DNA of 35,433 bases from Dysgonamonadaceae bacterium (GTDB taxonomy: Bacteria; Bacteroidota; Bacteroidia; Bacteroidales; Azobacteroidaceae), in assembly GCA_031272075.1 (NCBI GenBank), contig JAISUK010000085.1, positions 1 through 35,433 on the forward strand. The letters run 5' to 3'. Shown one piece after another: positions 9,966-18,825 of this stretch. Within the stretch, counting starts at the first letter, position 1, and every line of letters begins with the position of its first letter. Below the pieces are notes generated by a model that worked only from the letters and a program-made list of their open reading frames with translations, did no database searches and was not told the DNA's origin. The translations under genes were made by a program, and so were the position numbers.

Positions 9966-10481
9966 TTAACCTTTAAACACTTTCTCTACCGAGACTCCCC
10001 TGTTTTGTGCGACCATTGCAGGATCTCGCAATTCACTCAATGCCGCAATGGTGGCTTTCACCAGATTATGCGGATTGGACGATCCTTTCGATTTTGCCAG
10101 CACGTCGGAGATTCCCACGCTTTCCAGCACAGCACGCATAGCGCCGCCGGCCTTGACTCCCGTACCATGTGTCGCCGGTTTGATAAACACTTTTGCGCCG
10201 CCGAATTTCGCCTCTTGTTCGTGGGGGATCGTCCCTTTAAATACCGGGACTTTGATCAGGTTTTTCTTCGCCGATTCAATGCCTTTAGAGATAGCTGCGG
10301 TGACTTCGCCTGCTTTTCCCAGGCCCCAACCGACGATTCCATCTTCATTCCCGACGACCACAATGGCTGCAAAGCTGAAAGTACGCCCACCTTTCGTAAC
10401 CTTGGTTACGCGATTGATAGCAACTAACCTGTCTTTTAATTCCAAGTCGTTTGTCGACTTTACTTTATTATTTATTACCAT
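9966..10481 (-). CDS. rpsE: 30S ribosomal protein S5
   Basis: A 171-residue S5, which helps form the mRNA entry tunnel and decoding fidelity centre. The double-stranded-RNA-binding-like N-terminal domain holds [21 protein letters not shown] and [10 protein letters not shown]; the C-terminal domain holds [16 protein letters not shown] and [13 protein letters not shown]. It begins [19 protein letters not shown]. It is 5 bp downstream of rplR. Confidence 0.99.
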   Translation of the reverse strand: MVINNKVKSTNDLELKDRLVAINRVTKVTKGGRTFSFAAIVVVGNEDGIVGWGLGKAGEVTAAISKGIESAKKNLIKVPVFKGTIPHEQEAKFGGAKVFIKPATHGTGVKAGGAMRAVLESVGISDVLAKSKGSSNPHNLVKATIAALSELRDPAMVAQNRGVSVEKVFKG

Positions 10482-10486
10482 TGCAA

Positions 10487-10831
10487 TTAAAATTTAAGTC
10501 CACCTTTTCGTGCTGCTTCCGCCAGTTCTTTCACTCTACCGTGGTATAAATACCCGTTTCGATCGAATACGACAGTCTGAACGCCTATTGCTTTTGATTT
10601 TTCAGCAATCAATTCCCCGACTTTCGATGCCACTTCTTTTTTGGTGATCTTATCTGTGATTCCCAAAGAAGAGACGGAAGCCAGTGTTGTGCCTTTCAAA
10701 TCGTCAATCATCTGGGCGTAGATTTGTTTATTGCTTCTGAATACGGTCAAACGCGGACATTCTGCCGTTCCGGAAATATGCTTACGCACGCGATGTTTTA
10801 TTTTGATCCTTCTTAATTCCTTTGTTGTCAT
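10487..10831 (-). CDS. rplR: 50S ribosomal protein L18
   Basis: A 114-residue L18, one of the 5S rRNA-binding proteins with L5 and L25. Signatures are [20 protein letters not shown] near the start, IYAQMIDDL, and the C-terminal [22 protein letters not shown]. It lies 20 bp after rplF and 5 bp before rpsE. Confidence 0.99.
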   Translation of the reverse strand: MTTKELRRIKIKHRVRKHISGTAECPRLTVFRSNKQIYAQMIDDLKGTTLASVSSLGITDKITKKEVASKVGELIAEKSKAIGVQTVVFDRNGYLYHGRVKELAEAARKGGLKF

Positions 10832-10851
10832 GTTAACATTCAGTTTTGTAA

Positions 10852-11403
10852 TTATTTACTTGCCGATTTTCCGGATTTCCGCCGGATTTCTTCGCCTACA
10901 AAGCGGATTCCTTTCCCTTTATACGGTTCTACCTTACGGAACGAACGGATTTTTGCGCACACTTGTCCGATCAATTGTTTGTCGGCCGACTCCAAGATGA
11001 TCAACGGGTTTTTGTTACGCTCCGTCTTCGTTTCAACTTTGACTTCCGGGGGCAACTGCATATAAATGGCATGGGTATATCCCAAGGCCAATTCCAATAG
11101 ATTGCCCGTATTTGTTACACGATAGCCGACCCCAACCAGTTCCAATTCTTTTCGGTATCCTTGCGAGACGCCGACAACCATATTGTTGATCAGTGCGCGA
11201 TACAAACCGTGCAAAGCCCGATGTTGGCGTTCATCGCTCGGCCGCGAGACCGTCAATTCATTCTCTTTCAGCTCAAACCGAATATCCGGATTGATCTTTT
11301 GCGTCAATTCGCCTTTCGGTCCTTTGACTGTCACGATATCTTCCTTTAAGGAGAAAGTCACTCCCGCAGGAATTTGTATGGGTAATTTTCCTATTCTTGA
11401 CAT
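10852..11403 (-). CDS. rplF: 50S ribosomal protein L6
   Basis: A 183-residue L6 made of two related domains, located near the factor-binding site of the large subunit. It begins [19 protein letters not shown]; the second domain has [15 protein letters not shown] and the C-terminal signature [21 protein letters not shown]. It follows rpsH by 18 bp. Confidence 0.99.
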   Translation of the reverse strand: MSRIGKLPIQIPAGVTFSLKEDIVTVKGPKGELTQKINPDIRFELKENELTVSRPSDERQHRALHGLYRALINNMVVGVSQGYRKELELVGVGYRVTNTGNLLELALGYTHAIYMQLPPEVKVETKTERNKNPLIILESADKQLIGQVCAKIRSFRKVEPYKGKGIRFVGEEIRRKSGKSASK

Positions 11404-11421
11404 ACTTCTTTCCTCCTTACT

Positions 11422-11817
11422 TTAACAAATAAAACACAACACTTCGCCGCCGATTTTGAGATCGCGGGCTTCTTTGTCGGTCATTACGCCCTTGGAAGTA
11501 GAAAGTACCGCAATACCCAATCCGTTCAACACACGGGGCATTTCTTTATAACCTGTATACCTGCGTAACCCCGGCGTAGAAACCCGTTTCAGGGTCTTTA
11601 TCGCGTTTACTTTATTCACAGGATCGTATTTCAAGGCGATTTTGATAGCGCCTTGGGGGCCTTCTTCGATGAACTTGTAATTCAAGATATAGCCCTTGTC
11701 AAAGAGAATTTTTGTTATCTCTTTCTTCAAATTTGAGGCCGGGATTTCCACCACCCGATGTTTTGCTTTGATGGCATTTCTAAGCCTCGTCAGATAATCT
11801 GCTATAGGATCTGTCAT
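11422..11817 (-). CDS. rpsH: 30S ribosomal protein S8
   Basis: A 131-residue S8, a primary binder of the central domain of 16S rRNA. The ATG at 11817 (MTDPIADYLTRLRNA) is the family start; an in-frame upstream extension to 11913 has no similarity to S8. Conserved C-terminal motifs are RVSTPGLRRY, LNGLGIAVLSTSKGV and GGEVLCFIC. In E. coli S8 represses the spc operon. Here an unusually long 118-nt leader with a hairpin at 11840-11855 precedes the gene. Confidence 0.98.
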   Translation of the reverse strand: MTDPIADYLTRLRNAIKAKHRVVEIPASNLKKEITKILFDKGYILNYKFIEEGPQGAIKIALKYDPVNKVNAIKTLKRVSTPGLRRYTGYKEMPRVLNGLGIAVLSTSKGVMTDKEARDLKIGGEVLCFIC

Positions 11818-11839
11818 GAAATAAATAAAATTAAATTGA

Positions 11840-11855
11840 TTCCGACGTATCGGAA
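11840..11855 (-). promoter_or_regulatory. Hairpin in the rpsN-rpsH spacer
   Basis: A perfect 6-bp stem (TTCCGA / TCGGAA) with a 4-nt loop lies 22 nt upstream of the rpsH start, inside a 118-nt spacer where neighbouring gaps are under 25 nt. No T-run follows it on the transcribed strand, so it is not a typical terminator. A role in translational control of S8 is only a suggestion. Confidence 0.35.
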
Positions 11856-11935
11856 CAATATTTAACACTCTATATACTTTAATCGGCCTCCGCGTTCGAA
11901 AGTAAGACTCCAAACCCGGACGCTTGCATATTTTT

Positions 11936-12205
11936 TTACCAACTGGCTTTCTTCAAGCCCGGAATCAAACCTGCGGATGCCATTTCGCGAAATTGGATAC
12001 GCGAAATGCCGAATTGTCGCATGTAGCCTTTCGGACGACCGGTGAGTTTGCAACGATTATGCAAACGAACCGGTGAAGCATTCTTCGGCAATGTCTGCAA
12101 AGCTTCATAATCGCCTTCCGATTTCAACCGCGCTCTTTTTTCAGCATATTTAGCAACTAACTTTGCCCGTTTTACTTCGCGGGCTTTCATTGATTCTTTT
12201 GCCAT
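11936..12205 (-). CDS. rpsN: 30S ribosomal protein S14 (zinc-free type)
   Basis: An 89-residue S14 from the ATG at 12205 ([17 protein letters not shown]); an upstream in-frame start would overlap rplE and is not supported by the family. It is the long form without the two CxxC zinc motifs. The C-terminal signature [15 protein letters not shown] then [12 protein letters not shown] is clear. It is 4 bp after rplE. S14 assembles late in the small-subunit head. Confidence 0.98.
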   Translation of the reverse strand: MAKESMKAREVKRAKLVAKYAEKRARLKSEGDYEALQTLPKNASPVRLHNRCKLTGRPKGYMRQFGISRIQFREMASAGLIPGLKKASW

Positions 12206-12209
12206 ATTT

Positions 12210-12767
12210 CTAATTCTTTTTAGCGTTTTTAAAAGGCAACCCAAATTCTCTCAAAAGGGCATAACCTTCTTCATCCGTTTTTGCGGAGGTTACAAAGGTA
12301 ATATTCATTCCCAATATTTTCGTAATATTATCGATATTTATTTCCGGGAAGATGATCTGTTCGTCGATGCCGAGGGTATAATTTCCGCGACCGTCGAGTT
12401 TGCTTTCGATCCCTTTGAAGTCGCGGATACGGGGCAACGCGACGCGTATCAACCGTTCCAGAAACTCATACATCTGTTCGCGACGCAATGTTACCATGGC
12501 GCCGATAGGCATTTTTTTACGCAACTTGAAGTTTGATATATCTTTACGGGAAACCGTTGCGACTGCTTTCTGCCCTGTGATGGCTGTCAGTTCCGCAATA
12601 GCCACGTCAATCAATTTTTTGTCTGCAACAGCCGCGCCCAAGCCTTGATTGACCACAATCTTTTTGAGTACGGGAACTTGCATGATTGAAGTGTATGAAA
12701 ATTCCTTTATTAACGCAGGAACAATTTTATCCTGATATTCTTTTTTTAGATTTGCTGTCTTATTCAT
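12210..12767 (-). CDS. rplE: 50S ribosomal protein L5
   Basis: A 185-residue L5, which binds 5S rRNA and contacts the P-site tRNA. Conserved parts are [14 protein letters not shown] near residue 30, [26 protein letters not shown] and the C-terminal [20 protein letters not shown]. Its start codon overlaps the rplX stop by one base (TAATG), which points to translational coupling. Confidence 0.99.
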   Translation of the reverse strand: MNKTANLKKEYQDKIVPALIKEFSYTSIMQVPVLKKIVVNQGLGAAVADKKLIDVAIAELTAITGQKAVATVSRKDISNFKLRKKMPIGAMVTLRREQMYEFLERLIRVALPRIRDFKGIESKLDGRGNYTLGIDEQIIFPEINIDNITKILGMNITFVTSAKTDEEGYALLREFGLPFKNAKKN

Positions 12768-13087
12768 TATTTGATCTCCTCCCCTGATTTTTTTGAGAAA
12801 CGCACCAATTTACCTTTCGCATTTACCCTGCGGCCGATACGTGTAGGTTTCCCACTTTTCGGATCCAACACATTTAAATTAGAGATATGCACGGGGGTTT
12901 CTTTTTTTACGATTCCGCCCTGGGGATTTTTCGCATTGGGTTTCGTACTCTTCGAAACCATATTCACGCCTTCTACGAGCGCGCGTTGTTTCTCGATGAA
13001 TACTTTCAATACTCGTCCCGTTTTACCTTTGTCGTCTCCGGTGTTAACAAAAACGATATCACCTTTTTTTATATGTAACTTGCTCAT
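12767..13087 (-). CDS. rplX: 50S ribosomal protein L24
   Basis: A 106-residue L24 from the ATG at 13087 ([19 protein letters not shown]); an upstream in-frame ATG at 13123 would overlap the end of rplN and is not favoured. The KOW motif lies in about residues 6-33 ([13 protein letters not shown]), followed by [14 protein letters not shown]24 starts large-subunit assembly. Its stop overlaps the rplE start by one base. Confidence 0.98.
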   Translation of the reverse strand: MSKLHIKKGDIVFVNTGDDKGKTGRVLKVFIEKQRALVEGVNMVSKSTKPNAKNPQGGIVKKETPVHISNLNVLDPKSGKPTRIGRRVNAKGKLVRFSKKSGEEIK

Positions 13088-13103
13088 TTTCTTTATTTTC
13101 AGA

Positions 13104-13469
13104 TTATAATACTTCAGGGGCAAGAGAAACGATCTTCATATTGATTGCTCGAAGTTCACGGGCAACAGGACCGAAGATACGACTGCCTCTGATTTCATCA
13201 GCATTATTCAATAATACGCAAGCATTATCGTCGAAACGAATATAAGAGCCGTCGGCACGACGGATCTCTTTCTTTGTCCGCACAATAATTGCTTTGGATA
13301 CTGCACCTTTCTTAATATCACTGGATGGGATTACATTTTTTACGGCGACTACGATCACATCCCCGACGGAAGCATAACGTCGCCTTGTCCCGCCCAAAAC
13401 GCGGATGCAAAGCACTTCTTTTGCGCCACTGTTATCCGCTACGGTAAGCCTAGATTCTTGTTGTATCAT
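13104..13469 (-). CDS. rplN: 50S ribosomal protein L14
   Basis: A 121-residue L14, at the intersubunit face. It begins [19 protein letters not shown], the family signature, and continues [19 protein letters not shown] and [14 protein letters not shown]. It lies 2 bp after rpsQ and 16 bp before rplX. Confidence 0.99.
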   Translation of the reverse strand: MIQQESRLTVADNSGAKEVLCIRVLGGTRRRYASVGDVIVVAVKNVIPSSDIKKGAVSKAIIVRTKKEIRRADGSYIRFDDNACVLLNNADEIRGSRIFGPVARELRAINMKIVSLAPEVL

Positions 13470-13471
13470 AA

Positions 13472-13741
13472 TTACTTCGCTTTTTCAATGATTTCTACTA
13501 ACCGCCACCGCTTCGTCTTGCTCAATGGTCGAGTTTCCATGATCTTTACGGTATCGCCGATATTGCATTCATTCTTCTCATCGTGAGCATGAAACTTTTT
13601 CGTTTTGTTCACAAACTTTCCATAAATAGGGTGTTTTTCTTTCCATTTTACATCAACCGTAATGGATTTATCCATTTTGTTGCTGGAAACAATTCCTATC
13701 CGTTCTTTCCTTAAATTTCTCGTTTCCATTGAACTTTTCAT
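13472..13741 (-). CDS. rpsQ: 30S ribosomal protein S17
   Basis: An OB-fold S17 of 89 residues from ATG 13741, or 85 from the in-frame ATG at 13729 ([12 protein letters not shown]). The longer start overlaps the rpmC stop as ATGA, a common coupled arrangement; the shorter also fits the family. Signatures are [34 protein letters not shown] and [16 protein letters not shown]. It binds 16S rRNA early. Confidence 0.97.
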   Translation of the reverse strand: MKSSMETRNLRKERIGIVSSNKMDKSITVDVKWKEKHPIYGKFVNKTKKFHAHDEKNECNIGDTVKIMETRPLSKTKRWRLVEIIEKAK

Positions 13742-13941
13742 TTTGATTGGTTTTCAAGTTCTCTTTTGCGTAATTCTGTTTGCATACGCGCAATCATCTT
13801 ACGTGACTGAGTAATTACGACAGGACTGTCTAACGGAGAGATGCTGTGATTGATCTTTTTCTGACTATACAGGAGTATTTCAGCATCCAAGCGTTCTTTC
13901 AATTCATTCGTCGAAAGTTCTTTAACCTCTGCTATCTTCAT
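13738..13941 (-). CDS. rpmC: 50S ribosomal protein L29
   Basis: A 67-residue two-helix L29 located by the exit tunnel, where it helps bind trigger factor and SRP. It begins [18 protein letters not shown], and the second helix carries the conserved arginines of [20 protein letters not shown]. It lies 5 bp after rplP and overlaps rpsQ by 4 bp if the longer rpsQ start is used. Confidence 0.98.
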   Translation of the reverse strand: MKIAEVKELSTNELKERLDAEILLYSQKKINHSISPLDSPVVITQSRKMIARMQTELRKRELENQSK

Positions 13942-13946
13942 AATAA

Positions 13947-14381
13947 TTACACATTTTGATTTTGTATATCATAATCACGTCTTACAACAAACTTGGTAGT
14001 TACCGGAAGTTTTTGAGCGGCAAGTCGCAAGGCTTCTTTTGCTACGTCAAAAGTAACGCCTTCCACTTCGAAGATGATTCTTCCGGGAGTGACGGGAGCC
14101 ACGAATCCTTCCGGCGCTCCTTTCCCTTTACCCATACGTACTTCCGCCGGTTTTTTGGTGATTGGCTTGTCGGGAAATATCCTTACCCAAACCTGGCCTT
14201 GACGTTGCATATAACGAGTGACGGCGACACGGGCGGCCTCTATCTGGCGACCTGTAATCCATTTCGATTGCAACGATTTGATACCAAAAGAACCGAACGA
14301 TAATTGGCTGCCTTTTCCGGCATTCCCTTTCATTCGACCTTTTTGCGATCGTCTGAACCTTGTTTTTTTCGGTTGTAACAT
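13947..14381 (-). CDS. rplP: 50S ribosomal protein L16
   Basis: A 144-residue L16 from the ATG at 14381 ([19 protein letters not shown]); an in-frame upstream start at 14435 gives a tail unlike the family. Conserved are [20 protein letters not shown] and [17 protein letters not shown], the loop that reaches the peptidyl-transferase side of the A-site tRNA. An 88-nt spacer separates it from rpsC, longer than most gaps here. Confidence 0.98.
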   Translation of the reverse strand: MLQPKKTRFRRSQKGRMKGNAGKGSQLSFGSFGIKSLQSKWITGRQIEAARVAVTRYMQRQGQVWVRIFPDKPITKKPAEVRMGKGKGAPEGFVAPVTPGRIIFEVEGVTFDVAKEALRLAAQKLPVTTKFVVRRDYDIQNQNV

Positions 14382-14420
14382 TTTTATTTCTCTTTTTACG
14401 TTCCTGCGCGGCGGGCGAAA

Positions 14421-14436
14421 GGCGTTTTTTAACACC
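14421..14436 (-). promoter_or_regulatory. Small hairpin in the rpsC-rplP spacer
   Basis: On the transcribed strand GGTGTT and AACGCC pair (6 bp with one G-U) around an AAAA loop within the 88-nt spacer. The spacer is rich in short G/C runs. No T-run follows. Function unknown; chance is possible. Confidence 0.25.
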
Positions 14437-14469
14437 TGTACGCACCGTTGCGCACAAACTTAACCTTAA

Positions 14470-15231
14470 TTATTTTCTTTCCCTCGCGTTTCTACGTTTA
14501 TTGAAATTGCGGTCTCGTCTTTCACCGCCGCCTTCGCCGCCGCGTTCTCTATTGCCGCCGCGACTCATATCTTTGGAGCTGGTGAATGCGGGAGCCAAAT
14601 CTTTCTTCCCGTAGATCTCTCCTCGACAAATCCAGACTTTGATTCCAAGCAACCCCACTTTTGTCAATGCTTCGCCTAAAGCATAATCAATATCCGCCCT
14701 CAAAGTATGTAACGGTGTACGTCCTTCCTTGTACATTTCCGAACGCGCCATTTCCGCACCATTCAAGCGACCGGATATCTGAATCTTGATTCCTTCGGCG
14801 CCCATTCGCATGGTAGAAGCTATCGCCATTTTGATGGCGCGACGATAAGCCACTTTGCCTTCCAATTGGCGTGCAATGTTGTTTGCCACAATCACTGCGT
14901 CCAATTCCGGCCTTTTCACCTCGAAAATATTTATCTGGATTTCCTTGTCGGTAATTTTCTTTAATTCTTCTTTCAATTTATCGACTTCCTGTCCGCCTTT
15001 ACCGATGATGATTCCCGGACGGGCGGTACAAACCGTGATGGTCACTAATTTCAACGTACGTTCTATCACTATGCGCGATACGCTTGCCTTTGCAAGACGG
15101 GCATTCAGGTATTCACGGATTTTACTGTCTTCATACAAAGTATCGCCGTAACTGTTTCCTCCATACCAGTTTGAATCCCACCCACGGATGATTCCCAATC
15201 GATTACTTATCGGATTTACTTTTTGTCCCAT
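14470..15231 (-). CDS. rpsC: 30S ribosomal protein S3 with Arg/Gly-rich tail
   Basis: A 253-residue S3, part of the mRNA entry channel with helicase activity. It begins [18 protein letters not shown]; the KH domain has [17 protein letters not shown], and the C-terminal domain ends with [20 protein letters not shown] near residue 211. After that a flexible tail (about 212-253) is rich in Arg, Gly and Glu ([18 protein letters not shown]) with no clear fold. Such tails occur on S3 in some lineages. Confidence 0.98.
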   Translation of the reverse strand: MGQKVNPISNRLGIIRGWDSNWYGGNSYGDTLYEDSKIREYLNARLAKASVSRIVIERTLKLVTITVCTARPGIIIGKGGQEVDKLKEELKKITDKEIQINIFEVKRPELDAVIVANNIARQLEGKVAYRRAIKMAIASTMRMGAEGIKIQISGRLNGAEMARSEMYKEGRTPLHTLRADIDYALGEALTKVGLLGIKVWICRGEIYGKKDLAPAFTSSKDMSRGGNRERGGEGGGERRDRNFNKRRNARERK

Positions 15232-15238
15232 TTTGCAA

Positions 15239-15643
15239 CTAATTTTGATTTTCGTTTTTTGTATCTACAAACAAAGTTACATGGTTTGACCGTTTACGAA
15301 TCCGATACCCTCTTCCTTGAGGAGCCGGACGCATCCTTTTTAACGTTGTCGCTACATCCACGTTTATCGTTGACACATATAATTCTCCGCTTTCCGCTTT
15401 TCTCTCGTTTTTCTGTTCCCAGTTAGAGATGGCCGAACGGAGTAATTTTTCCAACTTGATAGAAGCTTCTTTATTTGAAAATTTCAGAACGCCCAGCGCT
15501 CTAAAGACTTCCATTCCACGAATCATATCTGCTACCAGACGCATTTTGCGAGGGGAAGACGGGACGTCCTTCAATTTGGCAAAATACATATTTTTCTGAG
15601 CTTCTTTCCTTTGCTCTGCCGATATCCTTTTTCTAGCACCCAT
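15239..15643 (-). CDS. rplV: 50S ribosomal protein L22
   Basis: A 134-residue L22 whose long beta-hairpin lines the peptide exit tunnel. The hairpin is visible as [20 protein letters not shown] near the C-terminus. It begins [18 protein letters not shown], a basic extension, before the core [20 protein letters not shown]. It is 7 bp before rpsC. Confidence 0.99.
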   Translation of the reverse strand: MGARKRISAEQRKEAQKNMYFAKLKDVPSSPRKMRLVADMIRGMEVFRALGVLKFSNKEASIKLEKLLRSAISNWEQKNERKAESGELYVSTINVDVATTLKRMRPAPQGRGYRIRKRSNHVTLFVDTKNENQN

Positions 15644-15678
15644 TTTTCTTTATTTTTATTTCAATCTCTGAAATCCTG

Positions 15679-15948
15679 TTATTTCTTTCTATTTCCTGCG
15701 TGTCCTCTGAAAATACGGGTAGGGGAAAATTCTCCCAGTTTATGGCCAACCATATTTTCTGTAATATAGACAGGAATAAATTTATTACCATTGTGAACCG
15801 CAACAGTATGCCCTACAAAATCAGGGGAGATCATTGAAGCTCTTGCCCATGTCTTAATAACCGATTTCTTTCCCGACTCATTCATAGCCAGAATTTTATT
15901 CTCAAGTTTAATATTAATGTAAGGGCCTTTTTTTAACGAACGACTCAT
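15679..15948 (-). CDS. rpsS: 30S ribosomal protein S19
   Basis: An 89-residue S19 of the small-subunit head. Signatures are [35 protein letters not shown], and the C-terminal [19 protein letters not shown]. It is 22 bp after rplB and 35 bp before rplV. Confidence 0.99.
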   Translation of the reverse strand: MSRSLKKGPYINIKLENKILAMNESGKKSVIKTWARASMISPDFVGHTVAVHNGNKFIPVYITENMVGHKLGEFSPTRIFRGHAGNRKK

Positions 15949-15970
15949 AATTTACTCTTAATTAATCAGA

Positions 15971-16795
15971 TTACTTTTTCCTTCTTTCAATAATGTACTT
16001 GGAAGAATGTTTCTTAGGAGCTCTAGTTTTTAGACCCTTAGCATACACTCCCTTGCGAGATCTCGGATGTCCTCCCGAAGCCCGGCCTTCACCACCTCCC
16101 ATGGGGTGATCAACGGGGTTCATGACGACACCGCGTACACGGGGACGGCGTCCAAACCACCTGGTTCGACCCGCTTTCCCTGATTTTTCCAAAGCATGAT
16201 CTGAATTACCCACGCTACCTACGGTAGCTTTACAGGCCGAAAGTATCTTACGGGTTTCGCCTGAAGGCATTTTAATAATAGCATAATCTCCTTCCCTTGA
16301 AACAATCTGGGCAAAGGCGCCTGCAGATCGAACCATCTTTGCACCCTGTCCGGGCCGCATCTCGATATTGTGGATCACTGTTCCCAAGGGAATGTCCGAC
16401 AACGGCAATGCGTTCCCGATTTCGGGAGCTACTTTTTTGCCGGAAATCACTGTCTGGCCGACTTCCAATCCTTGAGGAGCAACGATATACGTTTTTGCCC
16501 CGTCAACATAATACAACAATGCAATACGCGCCGACCGGTTGGGGTCGTACTCGATTGTCTTCACTGTTGCAGGAATGCCATCTTTACTTCTCTTGAAATC
16601 GATAAATCTGTATTTTTGTCTGTGTCCGCCGCCGATATAGCGCATGGTCATCTTGCCTTCGCTGTTACGGCCTCCGGATTTTCTTTTACCGACTACAAGG
16701 GATTTCTCTGGTACAACAGCAGTGATTTCACTGAATGTACCAATAATTTTGTGTCTTTGCCCCGGCGTTGTGGGCTTTAATTTACGAATTCCCAT
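15971..16795 (-). CDS. rplB: 50S ribosomal protein L2
   Basis: A 274-residue L2, a core large-subunit protein needed for peptidyl transfer and subunit joining. Conserved elements are [15 protein letters not shown] at the start, [15 protein letters not shown] (55-69), an SH3-like domain, and [20 protein letters not shown] (227-246), where H230 matches the universally conserved histidine. It is 10 bp after rplW. Confidence 0.99.
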   Translation of the reverse strand: MGIRKLKPTTPGQRHKIIGTFSEITAVVPEKSLVVGKRKSGGRNSEGKMTMRYIGGGHRQKYRFIDFKRSKDGIPATVKTIEYDPNRSARIALLYYVDGAKTYIVAPQGLEVGQTVISGKKVAPEIGNALPLSDIPLGTVIHNIEMRPGQGAKMVRSAGAFAQIVSREGDYAIIKMPSGETRKILSACKATVGSVGNSDHALEKSGKAGRTRWFGRRPRVRGVVMNPVDHPMGGGEGRASGGHPRSRKGVYAKGLKTRAPKKHSSKYIIERRKK

Positions 16796-16805
16796 TTTTT
16801 ATTTT

Positions 16806-17099
16806 TTATATATTACTGAAGAAGTCGATCACATCACCCGCTTTCAGGGTCACTATCGCTTTTTTAAAAGCGCTCTCTTTTCCGTTGACTACGCCGGATT
16901 TGGTATACCGTGACTTTTTCTTGCCGTCGTAGTTCATTGTATTTACGTCTACAACGGTGACATGATAGAGTGATTCAACCTCTTTTTTTATTTCCAGTTT
17001 ATTCGCAGCAGGAGAAACTCTAAATCCAACGCGATTCGGAATCTTTTCCGTAATCGCCGTTTGCTTTTCCGTTACTATCGGTTTGATAATTATTCCCAT
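16806..17099 (-). CDS. rplW: 50S ribosomal protein L23
   Basis: A 97-residue L23, located at the tunnel exit and used as a docking site for trigger factor and SRP. It starts MGIIIKPIVTEKQTAITEK, has VGFRVSPAANKLEIKKEVE, and ends in the VTLKAGDVIDFFSNI strand. It lies 21 bp after rplD. Confidence 0.98.
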   Translation of the reverse strand: MGIIIKPIVTEKQTAITEKIPNRVGFRVSPAANKLEIKKEVESLYHVTVVDVNTMNYDGKKKSRYTKSGVVNGKESAFKKAIVTLKAGDVIDFFSNI

Positions 17100-17120
17100 T
17101 GTTATATTCTCCTCTTATTT

Positions 17121-17741
17121 TTAAATATTGTTGATTAATGCTACCGAACTCTCTAATATCACTAGTTGGTTTGCATCCAGCACTTTGTAGGTGTTCAATT
17201 CCGGAACGGTCACCACAGAGGCTTTCTGTAAATTACGTGCGGATAAATAGATGTTCTTATTATTTTCCGGGAGCACAACAACAAATTTCTTGTCATCAAT
17301 TTTCAGATTCTTGGCGATAGCGATAAATTCTTTCGTCTTCGGAAGCTCGAAAGAGAAATCTTCCACCACCACAATGGCATTTTCTTTCGCTTTATATGAC
17401 AAAGCGGAATAACGCGCCAAAGATTTGACTTTTTTATTCAATTTGAAACTGTAATCCCTGGGTTTCGGGCCAAACACGCGACCACCGCCTTTCAACACCG
17501 GCGAATTGATGTCTCCGCGACGGGCGCCGCCGCCGCCTTTTTGACGACCCAACTTGCGGGTGCTTCCGGTAATTTCGCTTCGTTCTTTGGATTTATGTGT
17601 GCCTTGACGTTTGTTGGCCATGTGTTGTTTGACATCCAAATAAATGGCATGATCGTTAGGCTCGATTCCAAAAATCGAATCATTGAGCGACACCTTTTTC
17701 CCGGTATCCTCTCCTTTTATATTATATATACTTAGTTCCAT
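17121..17741 (-). CDS. rplD: 50S ribosomal protein L4
   Basis: A 206-residue L4 from the ATG at 17741, which overlaps the rplC stop by one base (TGATG) and so is probably coupled; a GTG one codon upstream is possible. The tunnel-lining loop is [20 protein letters not shown], followed by [20 protein letters not shown]. In E. coli L4 represses the S10 operon through its leader; no matching leader is recognised here. Confidence 0.98.
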   Translation of the reverse strand: MELSIYNIKGEDTGKKVSLNDSIFGIEPNDHAIYLDVKQHMANKRQGTHKSKERSEITGSTRKLGRQKGGGGARRGDINSPVLKGGGRVFGPKPRDYSFKLNKKVKSLARYSALSYKAKENAIVVVEDFSFELPKTKEFIAIAKNLKIDDKKFVVVLPENNKNIYLSARNLQKASVVTVPELNTYKVLDANQLVILESSVALINNI

Positions 17742-18376
17742 CACTTCTGAATTGCTACAATTGAACCTTTTGCACCCGGAACCGAACCCCTGATCAACAT
17801 CAGATTGTGTTCGGGGATGAGTTTGATTATCTGAAGATTTTGCACCGTAACCCGTTGGTCTCCCATCTGGCCGGCCATGCGTGTCCCTTTGAAAACTTTG
17901 GCGGGATACGAACAGGCGCCGATAGATCCCGGATGGCGTTGCCGGTCGCTCTGACCCAAAGTAGCTTCTCCAACGCCGCGGAAACCGTGCCGTTTTACTA
18001 CCCCCTGAAATCCTTTTCCCTTGGATGTTCCAATCACATCCACATACACCTCCCCGTCGAAATAATCAACGGTGATTACATCGCCAAGGTTGTATTTACC
18101 CTGGTTTTCTTTGTAAGATCCTTGTCTTTTAAACTCGGCCAAGTGTCGCTTGGGTGTCACTCCTGCTTTCTTGAAGTGTCCAAGTTCGGGTTTGGTGGTA
18201 TGTTTTTCTTTCCGATCCTGAAAACCCAACTGAACTGCTTCGTAACCATCGTTTTCGACGGTCTTGATTTGAGTAACTACGCAAGGACCAACTTCGATAA
18301 CAGTGCAAGGAAGATTTTTCCCGTCAACACTGAAAACGGATGTCATTCCGATTTTTTTTCCTAATAATCCTGGCAT
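17741..18376 (-). CDS. rplC: 50S ribosomal protein L3
   Basis: A 211-residue L3, one of the proteins that starts large-subunit assembly. It begins [19 protein letters not shown] and carries the conserved [16 protein letters not shown] and [20 protein letters not shown], with Q170 at the site methylated by PrmB in other bacteria. It is 35 bp after rpsJ and overlaps rplD by one base. Confidence 0.99.
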   Translation of the reverse strand: MPGLLGKKIGMTSVFSVDGKNLPCTVIEVGPCVVTQIKTVENDGYEAVQLGFQDRKEKHTTKPELGHFKKAGVTPKRHLAEFKRQGSYKENQGKYNLGDVITVDYFDGEVYVDVIGTSKGKGFQGVVKRHGFRGVGEATLGQSDRQRHPGSIGACSYPAKVFKGTRMAGQMGDQRVTVQNLQIIKLIPEHNLMLIRGSVPGAKGSIVAIQK

Positions 18377-18411
18377 TTTACTTGATAATTTATTATTTAT
18401 TGTATAAAATA

Positions 18412-18717
18412 CTATACTTTGATCTCTACTTCCACACCGCTCGGCAATTCCAGTTTCATCAAGGCATCGACCGTCTTGGCGGTAGAACTGTAGATGTCGA
18501 TCAGCCGCTTGTAAGACGACAGTTCAAACTGTTCGCGCGACTTCTTGTTTACGAAAGTGGCGCGGTTAACGGTGAAAATCCGTTTGTGCGTAGGCAATGG
18601 AATCGGTCCGCTGACTACGGCGCCCGTCGACTTCACGGTTTTTACAATCTTTTCGGCAGACTTGTCTACCAGATTGTAGTCGTAAGATTTTAATTTAATC
18701 CTGATCTTTTGGCTCAT
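18412..18717 (-). CDS. rpsJ: 30S ribosomal protein S10 (NusE)
   Basis: A 101-residue S10, a head protein of the small subunit that also acts as antitermination factor NusE in complex with NusB. Signatures are [18 protein letters not shown] and [20 protein letters not shown], and [19 protein letters not shown]. It is preceded by a 108-bp spacer after fusA that contains an imperfect hairpin. Confidence 0.99.
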   Translation of the reverse strand: MSQKIRIKLKSYDYNLVDKSAEKIVKTVKSTGAVVSGPIPLPTHKRIFTVNRATFVNKKSREQFELSSYKRLIDIYSSTAKTVDALMKLELPSGVEVEIKV

Positions 18718-18754
18718 TTTGTTTAATCATTTTTTTTTACTGTTTGGCCATGAT

Positions 18755-18783
18755 CGGGAGAAAAGAGCCATTTCCTCTCTCCG
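18755..18783 (-). promoter_or_regulatory. Imperfect hairpin in the fusA-rpsJ spacer
   Basis: In the 108-bp spacer the transcribed strand reads CGGAGAGAGG, a short loop, then CTCTTTTCTCCCG. These can pair with a bulge and G-U pairs. It sits where an S10-operon leader would be expected. No matching -7 box is seen in the spacer, so it is more likely within a read-through transcript. Weak evidence. Confidence 0.25.
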
Positions 18784-18825
18784 TCTCATTCCCCAACTTC
18801 AATATGTTATTTTTATACTTCATCG

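Noticed and set aside
12293-12300. A reverse-strand TACCTTTG inside rplE that matches a -7 box
   Set aside because: It lies within well-conserved L5 codons and has no surrounding intergenic context.
17531-17545. Four glycine codons in the L4 tunnel loop (KGGGGAR instead of KGTGRAR), as a possible macrolide-resistance change
   Set aside because: I recall the same loop in Bacteroides L4, so it is probably the lineage norm.
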